Shown: piece by piece, positions 47,481 to 58,145 of the stretch
Position numbering within the stretch: position 1 is the first letter of the stretch
Layout: every line of letters begins with the position of its first letter
NCBI RefSeq assembly: GCF_020379485.1
Contig: NW_026014697.1
Coordinates: forward strand, 124,001-188,000
From: Brassica napus
Taxonomy: Eukaryota; Streptophyta; Magnoliopsida; Brassicales; Brassicaceae
Direction of reading: 5' to 3'
DNA length: 64,000 nucleotides
Position numbers and translations under genes: made by a program
Notes under the pieces: generated by a model
What the model was told of the DNA's origin: nothing
The model's database searches: none
The model's input: the letters and a program-made list of their open reading frames with translations, nothing else

Positions 47481-47880
47481 CGCTCGGTCGCAATGTAGCG
47501 ACCGAGCGATCGTCCCGCTCGGTCCCTACGTAGCGACCGAGCCCGGCTAAGCTCGGTCGCTACGTAGCGACCGAGCGATCGCTCGGTCGCTACGTAGCGA
47601 CCGAGCTCGAGCCAAGCTCGGTCGCTACGTAGCGACCGAGCGACCGAGCTCGGCCAAGCTCGGTCGCTACGTAGCGACCGAGCGATCGTCCCGCTCGGTC
47701 GCTACGTAGCGACCGAGCGCGAGCTAAAGCTCGGTCGCTACGTATCGTCCCGCTCGGTCGCTACGTAGCGACCGAGCTCGAGCCAAAGCTCGGTCGCTAC
47801 GTAGCGACCGAGCGATCGTCCCGCTCGGTCGCTACGTAGCGACCGGGCTCGAGCCGAAGTTCGGTCGCTGTGTAGCGATT
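47481..47880 (+). repeat. Tandem palindromes in the 5' LTR of element I
   Basis: About 12 units of the 18-bp perfect palindrome GGTCGCTACGTAGCGACC, some degenerate, are separated by short linkers of two alternating kinds (GAGCGATCGTCCCGCTC and GAGCTCGAGCCAAAGCTC). Linkers are themselves near-palindromic, so the whole block can fold on itself many ways. It lies in U3, upstream of the TATA box. Confidence 0.93.
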
Positions 47881-48298
47881 GAACTCTTCCGGACATCGAC
47901 AGACATCAATCCATGCATTCTCGTCAAATCTTCGAACGCTATCTCCCGAAGACCGTAGCAAGCTCAGTCCACGTTTTCCGCTATTCCAACTCATCGATCA
48001 AACTTCGCGGATGAGAAACCGCGGAAAATTCGTAGTAAACGTGTCGAGTCGGAAGACGGCCCAAAGGGACCTAAAACACGACTCGAGGCCCATCCTACGA
48101 TTTCGTAATCCAAAGCCCGTAAACCGCAGCACGGTTTACGCTTGGCCCACAAGGAAGGATAAATGTCAAGTTTCCGCGGATAAAATACGGAAGTTTTGAA
48201 GATAATTGTGAAGATCGGGAAAAATGGAATATCTCCATTTTTATGCTATGACGGCTTAAGGACAGAAGAGTAAAAGCGTAAACCGACCTTGGAGCTAG

Positions 48299-48305
48299 TA
48301 TATAA
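48299..48305 (+). promoter_or_regulatory. TATA box in the 5' LTR of element I
   Basis: TATATAA occurs in the context CTAGTATATAAGGAGTCC. It is repeated at the same place in the 3' LTR (about 55519-55526). Confidence 0.75.
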
Positions 48306-48683
48306 GGAGTCCTAGGCGAGGAGCATGGGGGAGAGCTTTTTCAGAGCAAACTTAGCACTTAGAGCGATTTAGGCAATTTTCCGTTTTTGTTATTTCGAGC
48401 TGCGACTCAATTAGGTTTAGCCGTCTTAGGGTTGCTCGAACTAGGAATCTCGCCGACAGCTCTCGAGCCCAAGCTTATACCTTGTTGTAAACGCTCATAC
48501 GCAGATTCGGAATAAGATCTTCTTTGCTCTCTTTTCGATTTATTATACTTTAACGTTGTTATTCTCGTGTTCTGATTGCTTGACGTGTGGTAATTAGCAG
48601 ATATCCAGGTCCTCTAGGAAATTAGGGTTTTCCTAGTTTCCTTATTTAAACGGAAATCGACGGGGTGAATTTCGGTTCCCGCA

Positions 48684-48704
48684 GTTTGGCGCTAGAAGGA
48701 GGGG
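48684..48704 (+). other. Primer-binding-site region of element I
   Basis: GTTTGGCGCTAGAAGGAGGG follows the LTR end directly. TGGCGC starts are usual for Tat/Athila-group primer sites, but I cannot assign the tRNA with confidence. Confidence 0.5.
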
Positions 48705-48719
48705 GACATACGGATCAAT

Positions 48720-51700
48720 CTAACCCGCAAAAGCCACTCAACGATCAGGACCGGTATGCAAGATTCGACATGCGCGAACGTTATCTCATTCAAGGGGGGA
48801 GCAAACCTCGATCGAGCCAAACCTCGAAACGACCTCCTCGAAACCTCGTTATCCTCCTTGGAGCCAATCTCCACGAACCTTTAAGGACAGAACTCATAAC
48901 CTGTCTTAAAAAGAACCTTAATACTTTCGCATGGGCTGCAGAAGATATGCCGGGAATCGACATTAACATAACATGTCACGAGCTGAATATCGACCCAACG
49001 TTCTAACCCGTCAAACAGAAAAGACGGAAGCTAGGACCCGAACGTGCTGCCGCAGTAAACGATAAGGTCGAAAAATTGCTTAAAGTTAGGTCGATAACAG
49101 AAGTAAGGTACCCGGACTGGCTCGCCAACCCCATAGTAGTCAAAAAGAAGAACGGGAAGTGGCGAGTTTGCGTGGATTATACCGACCTAAACAAGGCATG
49201 TCCAAAGGATAGCTTCCCTTTACCACATATCGATCGATTGGTATAAGCAACAGCGGGCAACGAACTCTTATCCTTCATGGATGCCTTCTCAGGTTATAAT
49301 CAAATTAGGATGAATCCCGACGATCGTGAAAAGACTGTGTTCATTACCGATTGCGGAACTTATTGCTACAAGGTAATGCCCTTCGGCCTCAAAAACGCTG
49401 GTGCAACTTACCAACGACTCGTGAACCGAATGTTCTCCAAACAACTCGGAAAAACGATGGAGGTTTATATCGACGACATGCTCGTCAAATCCCTCAAAGC
49501 AAGAGATCACGTGTCACATCTCGAAGAGTGCTTTGCACAACTAAATTCCCATAACATGAAGCTCAACCCGACAAAATGTAGATTTGCCGTGGCATCAGGG
49601 GAATTCCTCGGCTACTTGGTCACATACCGCGGCATCGAAGCAAATCCAAAAGAGATCAACGCTCTAATCGAGATGGCTTCACCAAAGAATAAATGGGAAG
49701 TCCAAAGACTGACCGGCAGAATCGCAGCACTTAACCAATTTATTTCACGATAAACAGATAAGTGCCTGCCCTTCTACGACGTCCTGCGAGGAAATAAAAA
49801 ATTCGAATGGTCGGAAGAGTGCGAAAACGCCTTCCAACAGCTGAAGCGTTATTTAGCTACTCCTCCAGTCCTCGCAAAACCCGTGGAAGGGGAGCCTTTA
49901 TTCTTGTACATCGCGGTGTCAGCAACGGCCGTAAGCGGAGTCCTGATCAGGGAAGAACGCGGGGAGCAGAAACCTATTTTTTACATAAGCAAAACCTTGC
50001 TGGATGCCGAATCTAGGTATCCATTGATGGAAAAATTGGCGTGCGCGGTTGTAACATCGGCCCGAAAACTAAGACCATATTTCCAATCCCACACAATCGT
50101 CATCCTCACGACTTTTCCCTTACGGACAATTTTTCAAAGCCCGAGTCAATCAGGCCGACTGGCTAAGTGGGCGGTCGAGTTGAGCGAGTATGACATCGAA
50201 TACCGACCAAGGACGAGCGCAAAATCACAAGTGCTCGCAGACTTCTTTGTCGAACTTCCAACGGGAACAATAACCAATGAGGAACCAAATTCCACCTGGC
50301 TCCTCCACGTCGACGGATCCTCATCCAAGCAAGGATCAGGTATCGGGATCCGTCTCACATCTCCAACGAGCGAGATCTTGGAACAATCGTTCAGGCTGGA
50401 ATTCCATGCCTCAACCAACGAGGCCGAATACGAAGCATTAATCGTAGGTCTACGTTTGGCTCACGGCTTAAAAATACGAAATCTCCACGCTTACTGCGAC
50501 TCCCAGTTAGTGGCCAGTCAATTCAGCGGAGAGTATGAAGCCAGAGACGAACGGATGGACGCGTACCTCAAACTGGTCCAAGGTCTAGCTCAAGACTTCG
50601 ACTGTTTCGCCCTTACCCGGATCCCCCGTTCCGAGAATGTCCAGGCGGACGCCCTCGCGGCCCTAGCATCAAGTTCCGATCCAGGACTCAAAAGGGTAAT
50701 TCCGGTCGAATTCATCGAACATCCGAGTATCGGACCGCCAGTCGTCGTCAATCTCAAAGAGGGTCAAGACGACGAGGAAGAAGAAATTACGATACCACCA
50801 CCATCGGAGCAATCTGATTACGGCTGTGATACCCCATGGCTTCAGACGATTCGAGACTACATTGTCGACGGGCAACTGCCCGCCGAAAAATGGGCAGCTC
50901 GCAAGGTCCGAACACAGGCCGCACGCTACGTAACAGTGGACGGCGAAATCTACAAATGGAGATTCTCCGGACCACTCCTGACGTGCCTGGAAGGAGAAAA
51001 GGCGAGGAAAGTAATGAAGGAAATACATTCCGGCTCCTGCGGCAACCATTCCGGCGGAAGATCACTAGCCGTGAAAATCAAACGCCATGGATACTATTGG
51101 CCAACAATGATCGGAGATTGCGAGAAATTCGCACGAAAATGCGAAAAATGCCAAAGGCATGCGCCAACTATCCGTCAACCGGCCGAAGTTCTTTCCTCCA
51201 TCACATCGCCTTATCCCTTTATGCGCTGGGCCATGGATATTGTCGGACCTCTGCATAATTCAAAGCAAAAGCGTTTCCTTCTAGTCCTTACCGATTTTTT
51301 CTCAAAATGGGTAGAGGCGGACTCGTACGCAAGTATAAAAGACGTCCAAGTCGAGAATTTCGTATGGAAAAACATCATCTGTGGGCATGGAGTTCCTTAC
51401 GAAATCGTAACCGATAACGGGTCTCAGTTCATTTCCACCCGATTCGAGGCATTCTGCAAAAAATGGAAGATATGACTCAACAAGTCAACTCCCAGATATC
51501 CGCAGTGCAACAGACAGGCTGAAACAATCAACAAGACCATTCTCGACGGACTGAAGAAACGCTTGCCAAAAAAGGTAGATGGGCCGACGAACTCGAGGGA
51601 GTCCTCTGGTCTCACCGTACCACCCCAAGGCGAGCAAAGGGAGAAACTCCCTTCGCCCTGGTATACGGCACGGAATGCATGATTCCCGCAGAAGTAGAAT

Positions 51701-52071
51701 TTCCCGATGTTCGAAGAAGGTTCTTACCCGAACGAGAGGAACTCAACGATGCTATGCTCTTGGATGATCTCGACCTCATTAACGAGCGCCGAGATCGAGC
51801 GCTCATCCGAATTCAAAACTACCAGCACGCCGCTGCGAGATACTATAATTCCAACGTACGGAATCGTAGGTTCAATCAGGGAGATCTGGTCCTTCGCAAA
51901 GTCTTCCAAAACACCGTTGAACGAAATGCGGGAAAACTCGGAGCAAACTGGGAAGGTCCCTATAAAATCAAAAAAGTCGTCCGACCAGGTTCTTACGAAA
52001 TAGCCAACATGCAGGGCATAAAAATCCCTAGAACCTGGAACGCGATGCATCTCAAAAAATACTATCACTAA
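48720..52071 (+). pseudogene. pol of element I: RT, RNase H, Tat-type second RNase H, integrase (broken)
   Basis: One frame runs from about 48720 to 51475 with in-frame stops at about 49004, 49244, 49751 and 51473, followed by a frameshift near 51565. RT shows VKKKNGKWRVCVDYTDLNKA, MDAFSGYNQI, MPFGLKNAGATYQRLV and YIDDMLVKS. The first RNase H is at about 49860-50200. A second, archaeal-type RNase H follows (LHVDGSSSKQGSGIGI, NEAEYEALIVGLRLA, CDSQLV, NVQADALAALAS). Integrase shows HSGSCGNHSGGRSLA with CEKCQRHA, MDIVGPL and TDNGSQF. The C-terminus is GDLVLRKVF to MHLKKYYH (ends 52071). Gag and most of protease are absent: the frame goes from the leader to the RT linker within about 150 bp. Confidence 0.9.
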
Positions 52072-53162
52072 ACAAACCAACTCGCAATCACTGAACTACG
52101 AGACGGCTTGATCTCCGCAAGGAGTACGTAGGCAGTTTGTCGAAAGGCAAATTCAGCTGTCCCCCCTCATTAAAAAGGGGGGGAGTGGGTACGTATACTC
52201 CTATACTCCCAAAAAATCGAAAAACTTCTTACCACGATTTTGGTGTTTTCGACTTATCAAAACATACTCACCCGTAAAATCAGAACGAGGTCTTCGGAAA
52301 TTAGTCGGCCGCTTAGGAGAAGCAACCTTTAGCATCGCGAGACGTCGCAAAAGATGCCTCAAAGTTTATTTCTTTCAAGCGAACGAAACCTCCGTCACAA
52401 AAAAGGCATATATATATGCACACACTAACACTTATTTTGCGCAAAATATTCAAAACAACGGCACGCGCCACCAAGTCCGATGCTGATCACATCGAACTCA
52501 CAAACGTCCTAAACAGACATAGCCATCTCACGGAGATGACTCTCTTACATCCGACACAAGGATAATAGCGCTATAAAAGAAATCCGAAATTTTGGTCTAG
52601 CACTTCCGGTCTCCGGAGAGATGCTCGGTTCGTATCAAACAAGTCATATAAGCCGAGAACCTATCGCGGACTTTACATCGATACGAATCAGGAAGAAATC
52701 GCGACAGGAAAAAACGATAGCCGGTTAGTCACCGCACAATCCTTAAACCGAAAGTAAACCTAGGTCTTGCCCTAAACCCAGCGCACTGGTCTCTAACATC
52801 TCAAAGACATGATATCGAAAGATAAGAGATTCTTAAACCATGCCTCTATGTTTATGTTCGACACCTTCAGCACCCCCGCAGAGTTCACATCTCGCGGAAG
52901 AACTCTCGAAACAGATCTCGAATGAAACATTTCACAATCGAAGAAGGATATGAGACGACAACTCATCACCTTCCCCCCCCACTATTCACAAACTCATAAA
53001 AAAGCGTTTCCGATTATCGTACTATAAAAAGAAATCCGCAGAGCGGCAGGGATTCAAAGCCACACACGGCCAGTCCCGAAATACAAACAAGGCCATTCAA
53101 GGCCGAAACATAAAAAATAAAAAATCTCTCGCAAGAGATCTAACCCAAGTCACCCTCAGAAC
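52072..53162 (+). other. 3' internal region of element I without sense coding
   Basis: About 1.1 kb between the integrase stop and the antisense ORF. A homopolymer-rich stretch (CCCCCCTCATTAAAAAGGGGG) near 52161-52192 forms a small hairpin, and a short poly-C run lies near 52975. No ORF of note and no RNA gene is recognised. Confidence 0.6.
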
Positions 53163-54383
53163 TTACGCCCCCTCTTCACCCACTGCCTCATCCGAGCCTG
53201 GAGCCGTGCCGCTTCCGTTCTCTCCGACCATCGGGTCTTTCCCCTCTGGGTCTTCTGAACACGTCGGAAGGAAGCACGCAGATTTCAGGTCGGCCAGGAT
53301 GAGACCAAAATCTCCATCCTCGGCCGCCATATCTCCCTTGCAGCCGGACAGTCGGGCCTCTTCGGCCTCCAAGGTCGGGGGAGTCTCACTTTGGAACGAC
53401 CGAACCACGGCCATCCCGCCCTCAATCGTCGCCAAAGCGAAATCCCTGCTCCGGATACACTCGAGGGAACCCAGGGAAGCAGAAATCTTTGCCAAGCGAG
53501 CTTGAAACTCCGAACGAAGGGCATCCGTAGCCTCTTGGATCCCGCGGCGTGCTAGTCCCGCGTCACTCTCGATCTGATGCTGGAGTCGACGCACCTCCGA
53601 GGATTTGGCCTTCCTGGCCTTCTTTTCCTTAAGCAAGGAACTCGCCGTCTTCCCAAGGTCCCTCTCAAGCTCTCCTATCGCAACCTCGAGCTTCGACACT
53701 TTCGCAGAGGGAGAGTCCTCGACAGCCGTCAACATGGCCTCGGTTTCGGACCATCTGCCCTGAAGCTTCACCAACTCCCCGGAAAGGCGACTGGTCTCAG
53801 AACCACATTCGCTGATCATCCCATCGATCAACGATATGAACTGCGAACGGTGAGAATTCTTAAGACTAAGTCCGAGAAAAGAATGCACAAAAGACGATCG
53901 AGAATTCAAACAAGAGACAAACCTTTCCGCGAAGTCCCGAGGCTAGGCTCGATCCACCTCGCTGCGAAGTCTCCCCGTCGCCACTCTTGGCGAGTTTCCT
54001 CTTCCGACTCTTAGGCTGAGTATCCAGGACAGCGCTAGGAGCACGCAATGCCAGAACGATTGAGGCATAGAGTCAGTAGCCTTCTCCTTGTCCTCGATGA
54101 GGATCGGAGTCGTGGAAGATCCCGCAGGAAGGGCTTGCGAGAGAAGAGCCATGACTTCGGTCCCATGACACGGGGCAACGACCTGCACGGAAGAAGACGG
54201 AAACTCGGAGCCAGCTTGAGCTAGCTCTTTCTCGGCTTGGCGACGAACTAGTTTCTCTCGGAAAGAAAGATGACCGGCAACACAAGCCGGCGCAACCGCC
54301 GGAGAAGTTAGAACCGGAGCCGGAGAAGTGGCCTCGCCCATCTCGACGTCGGAATTCTTCTTATCACCTTGGGAGGAAGACAT
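53163..54383 (-). pseudogene. Antisense ORF of element I (Tat-type aORF, coiled-coil, frameshifted)
   Basis: It lies opposite to pol in the 3' internal region, where Tat elements are known to carry an extra ORF of unclear role. ATG at 54383 opens MSSSQGDKKNSDVEMGEA. A basic, possibly nuclear-targeting segment (SRKRKLAKS) is in a neighbouring frame near 54000, so a frameshift lies near 54060. The 3' part (53840-53163) is strongly heptad-like and rich in Glu, Lys and Leu (RLSGELVKLQ, LEVAIGELERDLGK), a predicted coiled coil, with an acidic end. An 82-bp interval, 53841-53922, has GT...AG borders and joins both parts in phase. Function is unknown. Confidence 0.65.
53841..53922 (-). other. Possible intron in the antisense ORF of element I (82 bp)
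   Basis: On the minus strand, donor GGAAAG|GTTTGTC and acceptor CGTTCGCAG|TTCATA join in phase 0. The frame LASGLRGK then continues into FISLIDGMISE. The interval is T-rich with stop codons in the exon-1 frame. One copy only, so support is limited. Confidence 0.5.
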
Positions 54384-54598
54384 GTTGAAAGGGAAGTTAT
54401 GAAACTAGAGAGGTTTTTGAAGGAATGAAGAAGGGAAGGTGTGAAGAAAATGAATGACAAGAGCTCACTACTATAAAAGTATGGGTTCGGAATATCGTCT
54501 CGACAACTTTTTTCCGCGGAGTTTAAAATGTGAATTTCGTCCGATACACTTAAACTTGTCAACATCATCTATCCGCCCGCTAGAGTCATAACTCTAAC

Positions 54599-54614
54599 GG
54601 GCTGGGGGGCTAAC
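54599..54614 (+). other. Polypurine tract of element I
   Basis: GGGCTGGGGGGCTAAC directly precedes the 3' LTR start TGTTGGGG. Confidence 0.75.
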
Positions 54615-55904
54615 TGTTGGGGTCAAAAACGGTTACGACAAATTTAACATTAAAAACGTCCGAGGAAGAAAATAAGAATTCCTCCGAAGAGTACTTTTTG
54701 AAATACATTCTTCCTTACGAAAAAGCTTTACGGAAGAAAGAATCGAGATGTCCGACGAAAGCCCACTCGGTCGCTACGTAGCGACCGAGCTCGAACCAAA
54801 GCTCGGTCGCTACGTAGTGACCGAGCGATCGTCCCGCTCGGTCGCTACATAGCGACGGAGCCCGGCCAAGCTCGGTCGCTACGTAGCGACCGAGCTCGAG
54901 CCAAGCTCGTTGCTACGTAGCGACCGAGCGATCGTCCCGCTCGGTCGCTACGTAGCGACCAAGCGATCGTCCCGCTCGGTTGCTACATAGCGACCGAGCT
55001 CGAGCCAAAGCTCGGTCGCTACGTAGCGACCGAGCGATCGTCCCGCTCGGTCGCTACGTAGCGGCCGGGCTCGAGCCAAAGTTTGGTCGCTGTGTAGCGA
55101 TTGAACTCTTCCGGACATCGACATACATCAATCCATGCATTCTCGTCAAATCTTCGAACGCTATCTCCCGAAGACCGTAGCAAGCTCAGTCCACGTTTTC
55201 CGCTATTCCAACTCATCGATCAAACTTCGCAGATGAGAAACCACGGAAAATTCATAGTAAATGTGTCGAGTCGGAAGACGGCCCAAAGGGACCTATAACA
55301 CGACTCGAGGCCCATCCTATGATTTCCTAACCCAAAGCCCGTAAACCGCAGCACGGTTTACGCTTGGCCCACAAGGAAGGATAAATGTCAAGTTTCCGCG
55401 GATAAATACGGAAGTTTTGAAGATAATTGTAAAGATCGGGAAAAATGGAATATCTCCATTTTTATGCTATGACGGCTTAAGGGCAGAAGAGTAAAAGCGT
55501 AAACCGACCTTGGAGCTAGTATATAAGGAGTCCTAGGCGAGGAGCATGGGGGAGAACTTTTTCAGAGCAAACTTAGCACTTAGAGCGATTTAGGCAATTT
55601 TCCGTTTTTGTTATTTCGAGCTGCGACTCAATTAGGTTTAGCCGTCTTAGGGTTGCTAGAACTAGGAATCTCGCCGACAGCTCTCGAGCCCAGGCTTATA
55701 CCTTGTTGTAAACGCTCATACGCAGATTCGGAATAAGATCTTCTTTGCTCTCTTTTCGATTTATTATACTTTAACGTTGTTATTCTCGTGTTCTGATTGC
55801 TTGACGTGTGGTAATTAGCAGATATCCGGGTCCTCTGGGAAATTAGGGTTTTCCTAGTTTCCTTATTTAAACGGAAATCGACGGTGTGAATTTCGGTTCC
55901 CACA
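54615..55904 (+). mobile_element. 3' LTR of element I
   Basis: A 1290-bp LTR matching 47332-48683 closely outside the palindrome block. Its TATA box lies near 55519-55526. It ends GGTTCCCACA, followed by the GAACA duplication. Confidence 0.92.
54764..55102 (+). repeat. Tandem palindromes in the 3' LTR of element I
   Basis: About 10 units of GGTCGCTACGTAGCGACC and variants with the same two linker types. The order and number of units differ from the 5' LTR. Several units carry substitutions that break pairing (TACATA, TAGTGACC). Confidence 0.9.
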
Positions 55905-55909
55905 GAACA

Positions 55910-58055
55910 CTTGGCCACCCATTCCGCGACATCGGCCTTCATACGGATCCAATGATAGAACTTCTTAAGGTTCTGATACATCTTGGTCGCACCAGGATGA
56001 ACCGAGAATCTGGATTTATGAGCCTCCCTCATAATCTCTTCCTTTAGACTCCTATCATTAGGAACACTGATCCGACCGTTTACTAGGATGGTACCATCCT
56101 TTGCAGTTTGGTACTCCGTCCTATCATTCTGAGCAACCTTGTTTAGGTTCTTGTCCTGACCTTGAGCCAACCGAATGCGGGTAAGCAGGTCGGCCTGATT
56201 GACCGCCTCTAATCCGAGTGGTTCAGACTCTTTGGTCGATGCGTTCAACCGTAGGGCACGAACCGTACCGTCAAGGTCGTCCGCTTCTCGTTTGGCTGAT
56301 ACGTCGGCCCTTCTCCGGCTCAAGGCATCTGCGACCAGATTAGCCTTTCCCGGATGATAGGTGATATCCAGATCGTAATCAGCTACAAATTCCATCTACC
56401 TTCTCTGCCTTAAGTTTAACTCAGGCTGGGTGAAAATATACTTAAGACTCTTATGGTCCGTAAGTATCTGAACCTTGGCACCATACAAGTATGATCGCCA
56501 AATCTTTAAGGCGAACACTACCGCAGCCATTTCAAGGTCATGGGTGGGGTAGTTTCCCTCATGTTTTCTCAACTGCCTTGACGCATAGGCGATGACCTTC
56601 CCATGCTGGGTTAATACGCAACCTAGTCCTGTTATGGACGCGTCCGTATAAACCACATAGGGTTGGTCGGCCTCTGGAAGAACCAGAATGGGTGCGCTAG
56701 TCAGCATGTCCTTAAGCGCGGAAAAACATTTCCCACACTCCTCAGACCATGTGAACTTAACGTCCTTCCCGGTCAACCGTGTCATAGGCTGAGCCAAGCT
56801 TGCGAATCCTTTCACAAACTTTCTATAATAACCTGCCAGCCCTAGGAAGCTTCTGACTTCCGTGGCACTGCATGGTCGAGGCCAATCCTTGATTGCCCTG
56901 ATCTTCTCTGGATCCACCGAGACGCCCTCACCGGACACAATGTGGCCGAGAAACCCAATGCTCTTCTGCCAAAAACTGCTTTTACTGAGTTTTGCATAGA
57001 GCTTGTGTTTCCGTAATCGTTCCAGCACGGCTCTCAGGTGTTTCCGATGAGATTCCTCATCCTTGGAGTAAATCAGGATATCATCAATGAAGATGATCAC
57101 TGATTCGTCCAGGAAATCTCGGAACACGCTGTTCATCATTTTCATGAATGCAGCAGGCGCATTGGTCATACCGAATGGCATAACCACAAATCTGATGATA
57201 CCCTGAGGCCAAATCAATCTTAGAAAACCACTTGGCTCCTTTGAGTTGATCCAACGACTCATCTATTCTGGGCAACGGGTACTTGTTCTTCACAGTAACC
57301 CTGTTCAACCCTCGATAGTCAATACACAGACGCATGCTACCATCCTTCTTTTTCACAAAGAGGACTGGTGCACCCCTTGTCCAGCAATTCTTCTAATTGC
57401 TTCTTTAGCTCGGCCATCTCGGCCGGAGCCATTCGGTACGGACTCTTGGACAGCGGAGCTGTCCCTGGTTCTAGTTCAATCGTAAATGGATCCGACCTAT
57501 CAGGGGGGACACCCTGTAGTGAACGGAACACATCTGGGAACTCAGACACCAACGGGTCCTCAGTTAGATCTTTCTGATCATCAGACCTGCCGTGCTCCAT
57601 AGTGGTAATTGTGGTCAAATATGCTTCACAACCCCGTCTAAGCATCCGTTCTGCTCGGATTGCTGACACCACTACTCTATCCAGAGCCGGACTCATATTC
57701 AGACTTTGGTACTGGATCGGGTGAGGTCCAGTCTCCAACCGTACACATCCTCTGTGGCAGTCGAGAGTGGCCCGATACTTTCCCAACCAATCCATGCCTA
57801 GGATCACATCGTGATTCTGTAGGCGCAACACAATCAGATCTACAGGCAGATTTTTCTCCTGGATCATTACCGGGATATTAGTCATGAGCCCTAATGAGTG
57901 CATGATTTGCCCACCGGCCGCCCTCACTAGTCTCGAATTATCCCCAGAACAGAGGCAGAACAGACCCTTTCCGACCAGTTCCGGACTCACAAAACTATGT
58001 GTAGCCCCTGTGTCGAAAAGCACGTTGGTTTCAACACCACCAATCATGAGGGTCC
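55910..58055 (-). pseudogene. pol of element F, 5' part: protease, RT, RNase H, integrase zinc finger
   Basis: Exon 3 starts at 58055. Protease has LFDTGATHSFVSPELVG, then the [19 protein letters not shown] linker. RT is damaged: about 28 bases are missing near 57375 (before LFVKKKDGS), and about 65 near 57190 remove the segment after [16 protein letters not shown] and the RNase H motifs YTDAS and LTDHKSLKY are present. A TGG to TAG stop lies at 56396-56398. The zinc finger (HKSRFSVHPG ... KCS) is cut by element I; the integrase continues at 47331. Confidence 0.9.
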
Positions 58056-58145
58056 CTATAAGAGACCCACATCAGAATCCCCTAGCCACTCTAGGTTCCA
58101 GACCAAGCATTCTATTGAATGTAAACAGATAAATTCAGGAATTAC
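58056..58145 (-). other. Predicted gag-pol intron of element F (90 bp)
   Basis: Donor CTCTG|GTAATTCC and acceptor TCTTATAG|GGACC. An in-frame TGA falls three codons after the donor. Joining is in phase 1 and places SFDSIS directly before the protease start, as in element A. Confidence 0.72.

Larger units (their letters stand above)
47332..48683 (+). mobile_element. 5' LTR of element I
   Basis: This 1352-bp LTR contains the palindrome array at 47481-47880 and a TATA box, TATATAA, at 48299-48305. It is about 62 bp longer than the 3' LTR, which fits two extra palindrome units. Confidence 0.92.
47332..55904 (+). mobile_element. Element I: Tat-lineage Ty3/gypsy element lacking gag
   Basis: It is flanked by perfect GAACA duplications (47327-47331 and 55905-55909). 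LTRs are at 47332-48683 and 54615-55904, starting TGTTGGGGTC and ending GGTTCCC(G/A)CA. The internal region has RT, two RNase H domains and integrase on the plus strand, a long 3' untranslated region, and an antisense ORF. The second RNase H and the antisense ORF are hallmarks of the Tat lineage. Gag and protease are missing, so it depended on other copies or was deleted after insertion. Confidence 0.92.

Noticed and set aside
47481..47880. CRISPR-like regularity of short palindromes with spacers
   Set aside because: Linkers are not unique (two recurring types), the array lies in both LTRs of a plant retrotransposon, and no cas-like genes are present.
55628..56395. 255-codon minus-strand ORF
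   Set aside because: The N-terminal part is true RNase H/integrase sequence of element F, but the C-terminal part is antisense LTR of element I. It is an insertion artefact, not a fusion protein.
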